Part shown: positions 22,986-31,622 of the stretch, in pieces
Layout: each line of letters opens with the position of its first letter
Position numbering within the stretch: the stretch's first letter is position 1
NCBI GenBank assembly: GCA_012728855.1
Contig: JAAYEH010000720.1
Span: 1-47,646, forward strand
Length of the DNA stretch: 47,646 nucleotides
Origin: Rhodopirellula sp.
GTDB lineage: Bacteria; Planctomycetota; Planctomycetia; Pirellulales; Thermoguttaceae
Reading direction: 5' to 3'
Notes under the pieces: model-generated
Databases searched by the model: none
What the model saw: the letters and a program-made list of their open reading frames with translations, nothing else
Told to the model about the DNA's origin: nothing
Made by a program: the position numbers and the translations under genes

Positions 22986-25900
22986 TGAGGCTGGTCCGTC
23001 ACCGGTGGTTTCTCGAACTCGTAAGCCGTGCCATCCTCGCCAAACACCAACAGCCGCTCGCCCAACCGAACCGGGCCGTTCGCCAGCGCAATGCCGAGTT
23101 CCACCTGCCCCAGCTTTTTCCCCGAGGCCAACTCCACACGCCAGATCGTTCCCGTGGCCGACGCCAGCAGGGCGTTGTCGGCGTCGACGAGTGGAACGCC
23201 CACTGGTCGCCCGAAGGGCAAAGGCGTTTTCCAGCGAGGCTGCTCGGCGTCGGCGCCGATGAGTTGATCCTCCGTCGCCGCCAGGACATACTTGCCGGCT
23301 TGCCGCGGTCCCCACACGCAAGGCCCCTCCAACGGCCAACTGCCGGACGGTTTCAGTTCCGGTAGCGAAAATGCCACGAGGTTGTCCGCGGCATCGGCCG
23401 CGTACACGGTTTTCTCCGCAACGGCCGGCGCCGAGCCAAGCGGCGAGGCCGGCGCGGCGACGGCCAGCGCTGCCAAGTGGCGCTTCGGAGCGTCCTGTAC
23501 GCCGACACGGAAAAGCCCTCCGCCATGGCTCAAGAGGATGACGCCGGGCTCGCTGCCCGGGGCATGGTGCCACGCGTACTTGGCGCCGCTTTCCACCGTG
23601 GGCTGGAACGGCTCGGCTCGTTTTTCGCCATTGCGCGGATCGACGAGGTAGACCTGGCCGATCTCGGACGGCGCCAGGATCCCTCCGGAAAATGCCGCCA
23701 AACCGCCGCCCAGCGGATCGGGAAGCGGGAAACGGCGGATTCTGACCGGCTTATCCCGGGCGTTGATAACCACGATCTCCTCGGCGCCGCGGCCGGTCCC
23801 CAAGGCCATCGAGCCGTCGTCGAGACGAACGGCCGAGGCAATCGGTTTGGGCAATTCCGCGATCGCGATTGCCGCCATCGGTTCCACGACGGCAGATCCG
23901 GCCTCGGATGCCGCAAAGGAAGACTCGTAGATCGCGCCGAGCGCGGTGGTCAGGGTAAGCTGATCCGATCCGGCCGAAAGCAGTGGTTCTGCCGCCAGGC
24001 CCGCGGCAAGTTGCGTCTGCCAGAGCGTTTTGCCATCGGCGTCAACCGCCGAGACAAAAACGCCCGGCAAACCGATCTTGCGTCGGACGTGGATCGCGGT
24101 CGAGCCGACTGCCGCCAGCGGCTGGAGGGTTACGCTCTGCTGATTCTCCGTCCAGCGAGGTTGAAGTCGCTCGCGCGAAGCGAGCACGTCGTACTTGGTC
24201 AGCGCCGCGTCGCCGAGGTAAAACTGGTCGCCGAGCAAGAGCGGAAAGCGGACAAGGTTTTCGTCACCTGAAGCGACGGCGTCGGCCACTTTGCCCAACG
24301 GTTTGTCCGGCTCGGCGCCGCGAACCTCGAAGACGGCCAATTCCGCCTTGTCGGTGACAACCAGCAGTCGGCGACCTGAAACAACCAGTGGAGTGTTGAT
24401 GTGACCCTTCAACGGCAACTGCTGCAGCCGCACCAGCCCTGATTTCTCGCCGTCGGCGACGATGGAGTATACGCTGAGCGTGCTTTTTTCCGCGATTTCG
24501 TTGCGAGCCACCACCAAAAGGGAGTCGATGACGACAGGCGAAACCGTGATGGTCCCCGGTTCGTGCCCGAGATAGAGAACCTGCTTGCAGCGGCCATCAG
24601 GCAGCGACAGGACAAAGAGATTGGAGTGCTCCGCCACCTGAAACGCGGTGGATCCGCCCGCGTCGACGGCGGGCCCGCAACGCAGTTGCTGGGGAAACCG
24701 CACGTAGCCGGGCGATTCTCCGCTGCTCTGCGCGAGAATCACCAGCCGCCCGGAACGCGTGGCCACCAGGATTCGGTCGCCCGCGATCACCGGATGCGCG
24801 TCGAACGGCTCCTTGAGCGGAAATCGCCAACGGAGTGTGCCGGTCGGCCCCTCCAACGCGACCAACTCATTGCGGGAAGCGTCGACCAGGAGCACGTCGG
24901 CACCGGCGGCGTCGCCCAGCAGCGTGGGTGGAAAGCTGGGGCTGCGGCCGTTGGCGGCGAAACCGGCCGGCCGCCGCCACTGGACTTTGCCGGTGGCGGC
25001 ATCCAGACCGTAGACCGCGCCGCCCGCCACGGCGAAAACCGCCCGGCCTGCGGCCCCCGGCACGTCGGCGGTGGTTTCGCGGCGGACCAGCGCGGTTGCT
25101 TTGCGATAAGGCAGGGCCGGCCCTTCCGTCAGGGGCGCCTGCTGCTCCGCGACAAGTTTCACCGCCTCTTGCTCGGCCTGCGATACGGCCAGAACCGCCT
25201 CTCGCAGCTCTTCATTATCGGCCAGATTCGGATATTCTCGCAACAGGGTGGAGCGGAGCAGATACGCCTGCTCGGTTTTGCCCGCCGCGGCCGCGGCTTT
25301 CATGGCAACGATCGTCTCCGCCAGTTTCGCTCCGCGGCCGATGTCGCGATTGCTCAGCGCCAACAGCGCCTCGACGTCGGCCAGCCTCGTGTGCGGCCGC
25401 GACGATTTGGCCACGTACTTCTCCACCAGCGCCAGCGTTTCCCGGGCTTGTTCGACGAGGCTGGCATTGGTCTTCTCATGGGCCTGCTTGGCGAGCCCTT
25501 CGGCGATTTTCGGCAACATGGCGGCCAGCTCCGGCTGGGCCTCGCCGCGGAAATCGGTCTCCGAAGCGATCTCGCCCAATACCGACTTCGACACTTCCAA
25601 CGCTCGCGACCAGTCGCTGCTGGAATCAGTGACCTGGCGCATCTGCGCCAGACCGCGGCGAATCCGCGCCTTGCTCGCTCCCGGATCCTCGGGCGCCTTT
25701 TCGAGGAAGCGGTTGTACTCTTGGATGGCGCGGGTGTAGGAGCCCGCGCTGTAGCTTTCGTCGGCGATCCGCAGCATCTCCTCGGCACTTTCACGCGAAA
25801 TCGCCCAGAGCAAGACACCCCCGAGGATCAACAAGAGAAGCAGCACTCCGCCGCCGATGAGCAGAAGCGGTGAGTCCCACACATTCCCTTTGCCCCGGAC

Positions 25901-26614
25901 TCGGCGACCACGACCAAAGAAGTCCTTTTTTCCGGCCGCGGCCGCGAGAGGCTCGCCGGCCGTCGCCGACAGAAAGTCTCCGGCGGATGACGGTTGGTCG
26001 TCGCCGGGCAGCGGAACCATCTGGTCGAGAAAGTCCATCGCATCGTCCGTCACCGAGTTCGTACCGGCTCGCGATGGCAACGGCGGCGTTTGCGGGCGGG
26101 CAGGCGGCAGCGGCGCCGGGGCAAGACCGTACTCGTCGGAGGCATCGTCGTCGTTGTCGGAAATGTCCGCAAGCGTCATTTCCGATTGCGAGGGCTCGTC
26201 CAGCGGAATCAGTTCGTCCAGAGGCGCCAATTCGGCGTCCGCCGCCGACCCCACTTCTTCCAAGGGCGGCAGATCGTCCTCCAGGGGCGCCAGTTCTTCG
26301 TCCAACGGCGCCAGTTCGTCCTCGGCGATCGTGAGATCCTTGGAGCCTGGGCTCGGCGGTTGCGGTTTCGGACGGTCCGTCGCCGGGCGCTGTGCCGGCG
26401 GGGCGCCGGCGCCCTGATCCAACAGCCGCTGCGCGAGCCGGCGCGAGAGGTGACCGCTATCGACAAGCCGCTTGGCCACCAGGGCCGCGGTCAGCCTCGC
26501 TTTGGTTTCGGGAGTCTTCGCCTCGGCGAGTTGCCGGCGCAGACTTTCCAGCAGCTTCGGCGGCAGCAGATCCTTTTCATCCAGCAGGTCGAGGAATTGC
26601 TCGGCGGAAATCAT
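22982..26614 (-). CDS. Membrane protein with TPR and PQQ-type beta-propeller
   Basis: Encodes 1210 residues from the ATG at 26614; the open frame reaches 26713 but only over the previous gene. Residues 1-66 form a small helical module (MISAEQFLDLLDEKDLLPPK). Residues 95-165 are very acidic with APLDE/PPLEE repeats. One membrane segment spans about 248-272 (LLLIGGGVLLLLLILGGVLL). A TPR (YTRAIQEYNRFLEKAPEDPG) follows at about 292-312, then more helical repeats. From about 540 to the end, repeated strands such as VYGLDAATGKVQWRRPAG indicate a PQQ/quinoprotein-like propeller of the scaffold type. It probably has a cytoplasmic acidic tail and a periplasmic propeller. It sits between the ExbD and solute-binding genes and overlaps the latter by 4 bases. 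Confidence 0.8.
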   Translation of the reverse strand: MISAEQFLDLLDEKDLLPPKLLESLRRQLAEAKTPETKARLTAALVAKRLVDSGHLSRRLAQRLLDQGAGAPPAQRPATDRPKPQPPSPGSKDLTIAEDELAPLDEELAPLEDDLPPLEEVGSAADAELAPLDELIPLDEPSQSEMTLADISDNDDDASDEYGLAPAPLPPARPQTPPLPSRAGTNSVTDDAMDFLDQMVPLPGDDQPSSAGDFLSATAGEPLAAAAGKKDFFGRGRRVRGKGNVWDSPLLLIGGGVLLLLLILGGVLLWAISRESAEEMLRIADESYSAGSYTRAIQEYNRFLEKAPEDPGASKARIRRGLAQMRQVTDSSSDWSRALEVSKSVLGEIASETDFRGEAQPELAAMLPKIAEGLAKQAHEKTNASLVEQARETLALVEKYVAKSSRPHTRLADVEALLALSNRDIGRGAKLAETIVAMKAAAAAGKTEQAYLLRSTLLREYPNLADNEELREAVLAVSQAEQEAVKLVAEQQAPLTEGPALPYRKATALVRRETTADVPGAAGRAVFAVAGGAVYGLDAATGKVQWRRPAGFAANGRSPSFPPTLLGDAAGADVLLVDASRNELVALEGPTGTLRWRFPLKEPFDAHPVIAGDRILVATRSGRLVILAQSSGESPGYVRFPQQLRCGPAVDAGGSTAFQVAEHSNLFVLSLPDGRCKQVLYLGHEPGTITVSPVVIDSLLVVARNEIAEKSTLSVYSIVADGEKSGLVRLQQLPLKGHINTPLVVSGRRLLVVTDKAELAVFEVRGAEPDKPLGKVADAVASGDENLVRFPLLLGDQFYLGDAALTKYDVLASRERLQPRWTENQQSVTLQPLAAVGSTAIHVRRKIGLPGVFVSAVDADGKTLWQTQLAAGLAAEPLLSAGSDQLTLTTALGAIYESSFAASEAGSAVVEPMAAIAIAELPKPIASAVRLDDGSMALGTGRGAEEIVVINARDKPVRIRRFPLPDPLGGGLAAFSGGILAPSEIGQVYLVDPRNGEKRAEPFQPTVESGAKYAWHHAPGSEPGVILLSHGGGLFRVGVQDAPKRHLAALAVAAPASPLGSAPAVAEKTVYAADAADNLVAFSLPELKPSGSWPLEGPCVWGPRQAGKYVLAATEDQLIGADAEQPRWKTPLPFGRPVGVPLVDADNALLASATGTIWRVELASGKKLGQVELGIALANGPVRLGERLLVFGEDGTAYEFEKPPVTDQPQ

Positions 26615-26630
26615 GGAGTGCCTGTTTGGG

Positions 26631-27275
26631 TCAATAGAGGTCTTCCTCGTCGACGGTGGCCAGCCGCACGTTCTCCATGCCGACGGCATTGCCGGCATCC
26701 AGGGCCATGACAACGGTTTCGTGGCGGGCCTCGCCGTCGGCCAGCACGAGCAGACTGGTCGGTCCTTTGCCCTGCGTGCCGACCGTCCCTTCGCGTGCTT
26801 CCCGGAGCTTGACGAGAACCTCCTGCGGGCTGGGGGCTTCGCTCTCGTTCACCCATACGGTGTTGTCTCGCTCGATGCGTAGGATGACGTAATCGTCGTC
26901 CATCTCGATTTCTTCGATGGTGCGTGCCTGGGTGGCGCTCTCCTGCTGGTCGGGCGTGGGCATTTCCAGCGATTTCTGCAGGCTGAAGGCGGCCGTGACC
27001 ATGAAGAAGATCAACAAGAGAAAAGTGACGTCGACCATCGGCGTCATGTCGATCCCCTCGTCTTCCTCCCGCTTTACCTTGAAACGAACGCCCTCGAACT
27101 CCTCTCCGTCCGGATCGATCTCCGGGGCTTCCGGCGACGACTTCGCGCCCGCTTCGCCCGGCTTCGGCACCACGCCCTGCTGTCCGCATCGCGGGCAGGT
27201 GAACGTCCCGCCGACGCCGGCGTCGGCGATCTTCAGCACTTTTTGGCAACCGTTGCAACGAAAACGAATGGTCAT
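26631..27275 (-). CDS. ExbD/TolR-family protein fused to an N-terminal zinc ribbon
   Basis: Encodes 214 residues. Residues 7-30 form a CxxC...CxxC zinc ribbon (C7, C10, C27, C30). After a linker comes the ExbD membrane helix with its proton-path Asp (IDMTPMVDVTFLLLIFFMV, Asp at about 82), then the periplasmic ExbD domain, ending in an acidic tail. In ExbBD, TolQR and MotAB motors this Asp carries protons between the subunits. The ribbon would face the cytoplasm. Most ExbD proteins are 130-150 residues, so the extra length is the ribbon plus linker. The gene is 31 bases downstream of a second exbD. Confidence 0.9.
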   Translation of the reverse strand: MTIRFRCNGCQKVLKIADAGVGGTFTCPRCGQQGVVPKPGEAGAKSSPEAPEIDPDGEEFEGVRFKVKREEDEGIDMTPMVDVTFLLLIFFMVTAAFSLQKSLEMPTPDQQESATQARTIEEIEMDDDYVILRIERDNTVWVNESEAPSPQEVLVKLREAREGTVGTQGKGPTSLLVLADGEARHETVVMALDAGNAVGMENVRLATVDEEDLY

Positions 27276-27306
27276 GCTACCGTCTGTTCACGGAGAGGGC
27301 ACTCGG

Positions 27307-27819
27307 TTAGTCCATTTCCATGACGGCCAGGTGCAACTTGATTCCTTCGACCTGGGATGCAGCGGAGGCCACCCGTGAAACCTCTCGATGCCGCACACCC
27401 TTTTCCGCTTTGACCAACACATTGGACTTGCCCTGGCCGCCCAGGTAGCCGTCTTCCACCGCCTGAAGGATCGCCGCCTCCTGGAGCTTCGGGTCATCCG
27501 GCAACGGGTCGCCGACCTTGCCGTCGGCCAGGTAGACGGCCGCCGGCAAGCCCGCGCCGCGGTCGGCGACGGTGATGACCACCGACGACTGCTCGCTCAC
27601 TCCGGTGCCGTATCGCGCCGGCGGCAGATCGACCTGGATCTGGGTGTCGGGAGTGGAAGCGACGAGGAAAAAGATCAAGAGAAGAAAGGTCATATCGATC
27701 ATCGGGGTGATGTCTAAATCGGCCGACTCGACCGTCGGCCGCCGGAACTTCACCGGCTCGATTGCCTCCTCCACATTCAGGGCGTCCGCAATGTCTTCCC
27801 AGGTCTGGTCGATGGCCAC
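27307..27819 (-). CDS. ExbD/TolR-family proton-channel subunit
   Basis: Encodes 170 residues. The single membrane helix carries DITPMIDMTFLLLIFFLVAS with the essential Asp at about residue 42. The cytoplasmic N-terminal tail of about 35 residues is longer than usual. The periplasmic part (about 60-170) has the expected alternating strands and helices (VYLADGKV, NVLVKAEKGVRHREV). It starts 3 bases after the exbB-like stop, so translation is probably coupled. With the ribbon-fused ExbD it would form a heterodimeric plug in the ExbB pentamer. The substrate or partner is not a classical TonB, as no TonB gene is nearby. Confidence 0.9.
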   Translation of the reverse strand: MAIDQTWEDIADALNVEEAIEPVKFRRPTVESADLDITPMIDMTFLLLIFFLVASTPDTQIQVDLPPARYGTGVSEQSSVVITVADRGAGLPAAVYLADGKVGDPLPDDPKLQEAAILQAVEDGYLGGQGKSNVLVKAEKGVRHREVSRVASAASQVEGIKLHLAVMEMD

Positions 27820-27822
27820 CGC

Positions 27823-28470
27823 TTATTTCCCTCCCGGAACGAACTTCCGCAGGGAATCCTTGAACGTCTCGAAGAACCGCGTCAGACCCGCGCCGACGAG
27901 GTCTTCCGTCTTCCGGATGCGGACATTGATGCTGGCGGTGCTAATGAGCAGCGGGATGGCGATCGAAAGACCGATGGCGGTGGTGATCAGCGCGAAGCTG
28001 ATGTCGGCGGCCAATGCGTCGGGATTGACCTTTTCCAGAGAGGCAAGTTTGCCGAACGCGCCCATCATGCCGACCACCGTGCCGAGCAACCCCAGCATCG
28101 GCGCGGTCTTGATCACGGTATACACCCAACTGAGGCGATATTCGAGGTCGGCGAGGACGTCGCGCTGGAAACGGTCGGTAAGGAGACCGCGGACCCTGTT
28201 GTATCCGATCTCGCGGTTGACAATCGCCAACTGGACGAGTTGGGGCATCGCCCTGGGGTCGCCGTCACAAAGCTCGGCGGCGCCGTCATAGTCGCCCGCT
28301 TGCAGATTCTCGTCGACCTGATCGAGGAATTCCGATTGTTGCTCCTCGTTGCGAAAGCGGGTTTGGTTCACTCGCCGCCAAACCACGGTCACGCAAAAGG
28401 CGCCCCAAAGGGCAACCAGCCCGAGGGCGATGTAAACGACCACTCCGATGTAGAAGGTGAGTTCACTCAT
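27823..28470 (-). CDS. MotA/TolQ/ExbB-family proton-channel protein
   Basis: Encodes 215 residues. Three membrane segments lie at about 5-27, 118-140 and 150-180. The family signature is clear: WVYTVIKTAPMLGLLGTVVG, then MMGAFGKLA, and ADISFALITTAIGLSIAIPL. The Thr and Gly residues of TM2/TM3 that line the proton path are present. It forms the pentameric stator of proton-driven motors in the inner membrane. The start overlaps the previous gene by 8 bases and the stop is 3 bases before exbD, so the order is unknown-anchor, exbB, exbD, exbD. Confidence 0.93.
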   Translation of the reverse strand: MSELTFYIGVVVYIALGLVALWGAFCVTVVWRRVNQTRFRNEEQQSEFLDQVDENLQAGDYDGAAELCDGDPRAMPQLVQLAIVNREIGYNRVRGLLTDRFQRDVLADLEYRLSWVYTVIKTAPMLGLLGTVVGMMGAFGKLASLEKVNPDALAADISFALITTAIGLSIAIPLLISTASINVRIRKTEDLVGAGLTRFFETFKDSLRKFVPGGK

Positions 28471-29350
28471 AGCGCCTCTGCAAATACCCGATGCTTTGAT
28501 CGATCACATAAAGAGTGTATCCGCTCCGTTCGGACCGGAGCCCGAAACGGGTCTTGCGCAGTTCGTCGATGTTCGCCCCGGCCTTTTCCTTCTCCAACGC
28601 AGCCAGAATCTGCTCCGTCTTCGGCGGCAGGAATTTCAGGATGACACGCGCCTCGACGTTCAACCCCGCGCGGGCGAGCAACTCGCGGTCGGCCTGCTCC
28701 AGGTCGCTCCGCCGCCAGGTGAGATAATACCGCTTCTCATCGTCCACCGATCCGGTGCGCTGGTCCGGCTTGGGCTTCGACAGGTTGTAGACGTAGGCCA
28801 CCCTGTCGTTCGGCAACAACACACCCAGTTCGATGCCGAAATAATCGAGTTGCCTGGCATAGGTTTCCAGGGTGTTCCCTTCACCGAATTGGATCTCCCA
28901 GTTGCGGGGACGACCGGGCTTGCCGCCCCGACCGGGTGTTCGCCCCATGCCGCCGGCCCCGCTGCCAGCCACGAGTTGGTCCGTCAAAGCAGGATTATCG
29001 AGCATGGCGGCGCGGGCTGCAACCGCATCGGCCACCGCGGCGAGGGTCTCCTGGATTTCCGGCTCCTCGAACTCGACTTCCTCGCCCGCCGGTGTGTCGA
29101 ACTCGGTGCTGTCGCCCAACGAGCCCTCCCCGGTGCCAATCTCCTCCATCGTGACCGGCACCGCCGCCTGGCTGCCCAGGATCCTCGCCGTGAACCAGAG
29201 TACGAGCAGAATGAGAACCGCGATCCCCAGCAACCAGAGCACGGCCAACAACATGCTCGCCACGCGGTCGTAAGCCGACACCCGCATCCCGTACTCGCGG
29301 AGGTTGGGCTGCCGCCGAACAGGCAGTGTTGGAGATGTTGGTGTATCCAC
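28463..29350 (-). CDS. Membrane-anchored protein of unknown function, first gene of the ExbBD operon
   Basis: Encodes 295 residues from GTG at 29350, chosen because GGAG lies about 9 bases upstream; an in-frame TTG at 29401 has no such site. One membrane segment near residues 28-56 (VASMLLAVLWLLGIAVLILL) is followed by an acidic, glycine-rich linker and a C-terminal alpha/beta domain of about 150 residues (ELGVLLPNDRVAYVYNL, SERSGYTLYVIDQSIGYLQ). The layout of one N-terminal helix, extended linker and small C-terminal domain is that of TonB/TolA-type energy transducers, and the gene leads an exbB-exbD-exbD run. I see no sequence match to TonB. The role as transducer is inference. Confidence 0.7.
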   Translation of the reverse strand: MDTPTSPTLPVRRQPNLREYGMRVSAYDRVASMLLAVLWLLGIAVLILLVLWFTARILGSQAAVPVTMEEIGTGEGSLGDSTEFDTPAGEEVEFEEPEIQETLAAVADAVAARAAMLDNPALTDQLVAGSGAGGMGRTPGRGGKPGRPRNWEIQFGEGNTLETYARQLDYFGIELGVLLPNDRVAYVYNLSKPKPDQRTGSVDDEKRYYLTWRRSDLEQADRELLARAGLNVEARVILKFLPPKTEQILAALEKEKAGANIDELRKTRFGLRSERSGYTLYVIDQSIGYLQRRYE

Positions 29351-29536
29351 GGTCAATCGCTCCGTGCGGCGGGTGTAGCTACTGTCCGCAGTTGGGTTCA
29401 AACCGGTTGAAACACCGCTGCAACCGGCTTCGCCCGCAGGCCACAGCCGATTCGGATTCGTGCAACATGCATCCTGCCGGTCCGATAAGACGCCTATCGC
29501 AAGACAAGACCTGATTGCCGAGCCCCGTCAGTTTGG

Positions 29537-29565
29537 ATGGTAAAGGGACTCCCGCGGCCTGTCAA
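29537..29565 (-). promoter_or_regulatory. Sigma70-like promoter of the ExbBD operon
   Basis: On the minus strand, TTGACA (29560-29565, 6 of 6) and TACCAT (29537-29542, 4 of 6) are separated by 17 bases. The leader to the GTG at 29350 would be about 180 bases. Nothing else is recognised in that leader. Confidence 0.6.
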
Positions 29566-29891
29566 GCAAGGGGTGGGGAGCAGCCAGCAGGAGAAGCCGC
29601 GGGGATGTGCTTGGCATCGCAATGAGATCTTCAACGACCCGCCATAATGGCGGAAACCCCAGCAACCCGACTGCTACGCATCGGTTTCGGGCAGCCCCAA
29701 CGCTTCGGCCAGTGGCAGCAGTCGGGCTGCTTAGCAATCGGGCGCGTGGTTGAAGGTTTTCGTCTGGGCTCTCAGTTCCAGCAAAGTCTGAGTCTCGATG
29801 TCATCCTGAGGGAGCATCTCGCTATCAGTTGGCGATCCGCCGTCGGACTCAATTCGGCTGCGCCGGATTTCGTCAACGACATCCGGTTCGC
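29566..29891. other. Intergenic region with a hairpin; no gene seen
   Basis: A 16-base inverted repeat (gcaacccgactgctac at 29662-29677; gcagcagtcgggctgc at 29715-29730) lies downstream of the DUF1573-like gene and upstream of the ExbBD promoter. It may separate the two transcription units. Short frames here do not look coding. Confidence 0.5.
29662..29730 (-). repeat. Inverted repeat, possible transcription boundary
   Basis: Fourteen of 16 bases pair between the two arms, with a 37-base loop that itself can fold. No U-tract follows on either strand, so a classical terminator is unlikely; a REP-like mRNA 3'-end structure fits better. Confidence 0.5.
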
Positions 29892-30356
29892 CTATCGTTT
29901 CTGAGGCCAGCCGTCGAAGCTGCTTGGCTCCAACAACGCCGTCACCACCAGTGAGAATCTCGGGAGCCTGGGATCGTTGGTTGTGTAGCGGACGATTTGC
30001 GACACACGGCCGTCCCATCGCCCTGGATCGATTTCGACAGCAAGCTCCGTGGATTCGCCGGGAGCAAGAGAGACCTGACGAGCCGCGGCCGACTGGCCGC
30101 AGCAAGCCTCGACGTGTTCGACCAGGATCAGGCGACGTCCACCCCGATTGCTGATCGGAAACCTCGCTCGAACGACCGAGCCGCGAGATATCGTCTTCAG
30201 GTCGCATTGGGTGGACGCGAGAAATGCCTCGGGCCCGTCTGGATCGGCTTTGCCGATCCGGACGGAAAACACCATCGACGCCGAGGCCGCTGCCAGGACT
30301 CCGCCCATGAAGATGGCAAGTGCGACCGCGGCCGGTGAGCGGAGGTTTCGCTTCAT
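29892..30356 (-). CDS. DUF1573-like secreted protein
   Basis: Encodes 154 residues. A signal peptide or membrane anchor covers about 1-30 (VALAIFMGGVLAAASASMVF). The rest forms one Ig-like domain: GSVVRARFPISNRGGRRLIL, then VEHVEACCG, and SLAPGESTELAVEIDPG, as in DUF1573 (PF07610), a family of secreted beta-sandwich proteins common in Bacteroidetes and planctomycetes. The usual SCGC motif is altered to ACCG. It starts 2 bases after the TadG-like gene stop, so the two are co-transcribed, and it would come under the same riboswitch. The function is unknown. Confidence 0.75.
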   Translation of the reverse strand: MKRNLRSPAAVALAIFMGGVLAAASASMVFSVRIGKADPDGPEAFLASTQCDLKTISRGSVVRARFPISNRGGRRLILVEHVEACCGQSAAARQVSLAPGESTELAVEIDPGRWDGRVSQIVRYTTNDPRLPRFSLVVTALLEPSSFDGWPQKR

Positions 30357-30358
30357 CG

Positions 30359-31447
30359 TCAGTCCACCAACATCGTTCTTTCAGGGAACTCGATCTCGGC
30401 CATGTTCAGTGATTCGTCATAGTGACCCGCTCCCGAACCGGTAATGGTCAGAGTCTTGCCGACGATGGCTCCGTACAGGTCCGAGTCCCCGTCAATGGTT
30501 ACGTCCGTGTCCGTTCCGTAGACAACTCCGTAAAAGTCGTTATTGCTGGTGACATTGGCCGTACCGCCGGTCATGAGGAACTTCAAGTTGGCCGCCTTGG
30601 CGGTGTTGTTGTTGACGGTTGCTCCTCCCGCTCTCTCGAGGTTGCCGGTTAGATAGATCGTCGTCGGCCCGCTGATGTTCAAGGTACGCTGGCCGGTCAG
30701 TGTGAAGTTTTTGAGGTAGTAGGTGCCTGGTGGGAGATCCATCGTTTTCGTACCGTCGAGCAGAAAATTGCCCGCGCCGTCAACCGCACTCTTCCAGGAT
30801 TTGCCCTCGGGAACTTTGGAAATCTGCTTGTTGTCGTTGACCGCGGCAGCCTCGCTGGCGTCGACGGGACGAAGATTCAGCGGCTTGAGCCGTGAGCCGA
30901 CGGTCCCGGTCACCGTCCCATTGCCGGTGATCGAGACGGAGTACCCTTTGCCCGCCCTGGCATCGCCGCGGATTAGCGGCGAGCCGTCCACACGGACCGG
31001 TCCGTCGCTGCAAATGCTGCCGCGTTCTCTCGCCGTCCACGGATTGTAGAGGGCCTCCTCGGAGTTGAAGCTGTCGGTAAGGGGGTTGCCGGGGACCGAA
31101 AGCCCGTCGATGCCTACGAAGGGGCCGCAAAGCCAGCGATCGTACATGGCAGTAGCCGACGCTGCGGCATCAGCGTTGGCGTTTTGGATCAGGTGGGCGA
31201 AGAACAGACTCAGCGGGTTTCCGGCCGCTTGCGTCCGCTCGAGCCTCAGACGCACGGCGTTGACGCTTTGCCCGAAGGGCGCGGGACTGGTGAACGTTGC
31301 CGTATCGCGGTCCCAGTATCCGAACTGCACGTTGGCGGGATTCAGCACCGGATTCAAGCAGCCGGAATTGCTCGTGGCCACGATCTGCGCGGCGGCGAGG
31401 TCTGCACGATTCGCGTAGCTCGGCCCAAACCTGTCGTCGAGAAGCAC
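30359..31447 (-). CDS. TadG-like Tad-pilus-associated protein, 5'-truncated
   Basis: The frame encodes 362 residues from a GTG at 31447. Its start, LLDDRFGPSYANRADLAAA, corresponds to the middle of TadG-like proteins, just after the usual N-terminal membrane helix and the AAALAGA stretch, both of which are missing. VQFGYWDRDTATFT, NAVRLRLERTQAAGNPLSLF and ASATAMYDRW are typical of the TadG extracellular region. The second half (GTYYLKNFTLTGQRTLNISG, TIYLTGNL, FYGVVYGTDTDVTIDG) is a beta-helix-like domain of the DUF7305 type. Upstream, an ATG at 31521 opens a different frame of 55 codons (MNMPTSRGIIARRR at the start) that may be the original N terminus. A deletion plus frameshift is the simplest reading. 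Without an anchor the product would stay in the cytoplasm, so this is probably a pseudogene. Confidence 0.7.
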   Translation of the reverse strand: MLLDDRFGPSYANRADLAAAQIVATSNSGCLNPVLNPANVQFGYWDRDTATFTSPAPFGQSVNAVRLRLERTQAAGNPLSLFFAHLIQNANADAAASATAMYDRWLCGPFVGIDGLSVPGNPLTDSFNSEEALYNPWTARERGSICSDGPVRVDGSPLIRGDARAGKGYSVSITGNGTVTGTVGSRLKPLNLRPVDASEAAAVNDNKQISKVPEGKSWKSAVDGAGNFLLDGTKTMDLPPGTYYLKNFTLTGQRTLNISGPTTIYLTGNLERAGGATVNNNTAKAANLKFLMTGGTANVTSNNDFYGVVYGTDTDVTIDGDSDLYGAIVGKTLTITGSGAGHYDESLNMAEIEFPERTMLVD

Positions 31448-31557
31448 CGGAAAAAACGTTGGCCGATGCGGGGAAGATCCCGGCGGCGCGCAATAATGCC
31501 TCTGGACGTCGGCATATTCATTTGTCTCGATTGAAGACGAGACCGCTCAGGCGCCGT

Positions 31558-31593
31558 GAGAAGAGAACTGCCCGGCTAGACAACCGCCGGCAG
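31558..31593 (-). terminator. Terminator-like hairpin in the riboswitch expression platform
   Basis: On the minus strand CTGCCGGC pairs with GCCGGGCAG (one bulged G) around a 9-base loop, followed by TTCTCTTCTC. It lies between the aptamer and the first start codons, where an expression platform is expected. The U-tract is imperfect. Confidence 0.45.
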
Positions 31594-31622
31594 GCCTCGC
31601 GGCACGACTTGAATACAAGAAT

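Noticed and set aside
29731..30207. 158-codon minus frame overlapping the DUF1573-like gene
   Set aside because: The DUF1573-like frame has a signal peptide and domain motifs; this one is its shadow.
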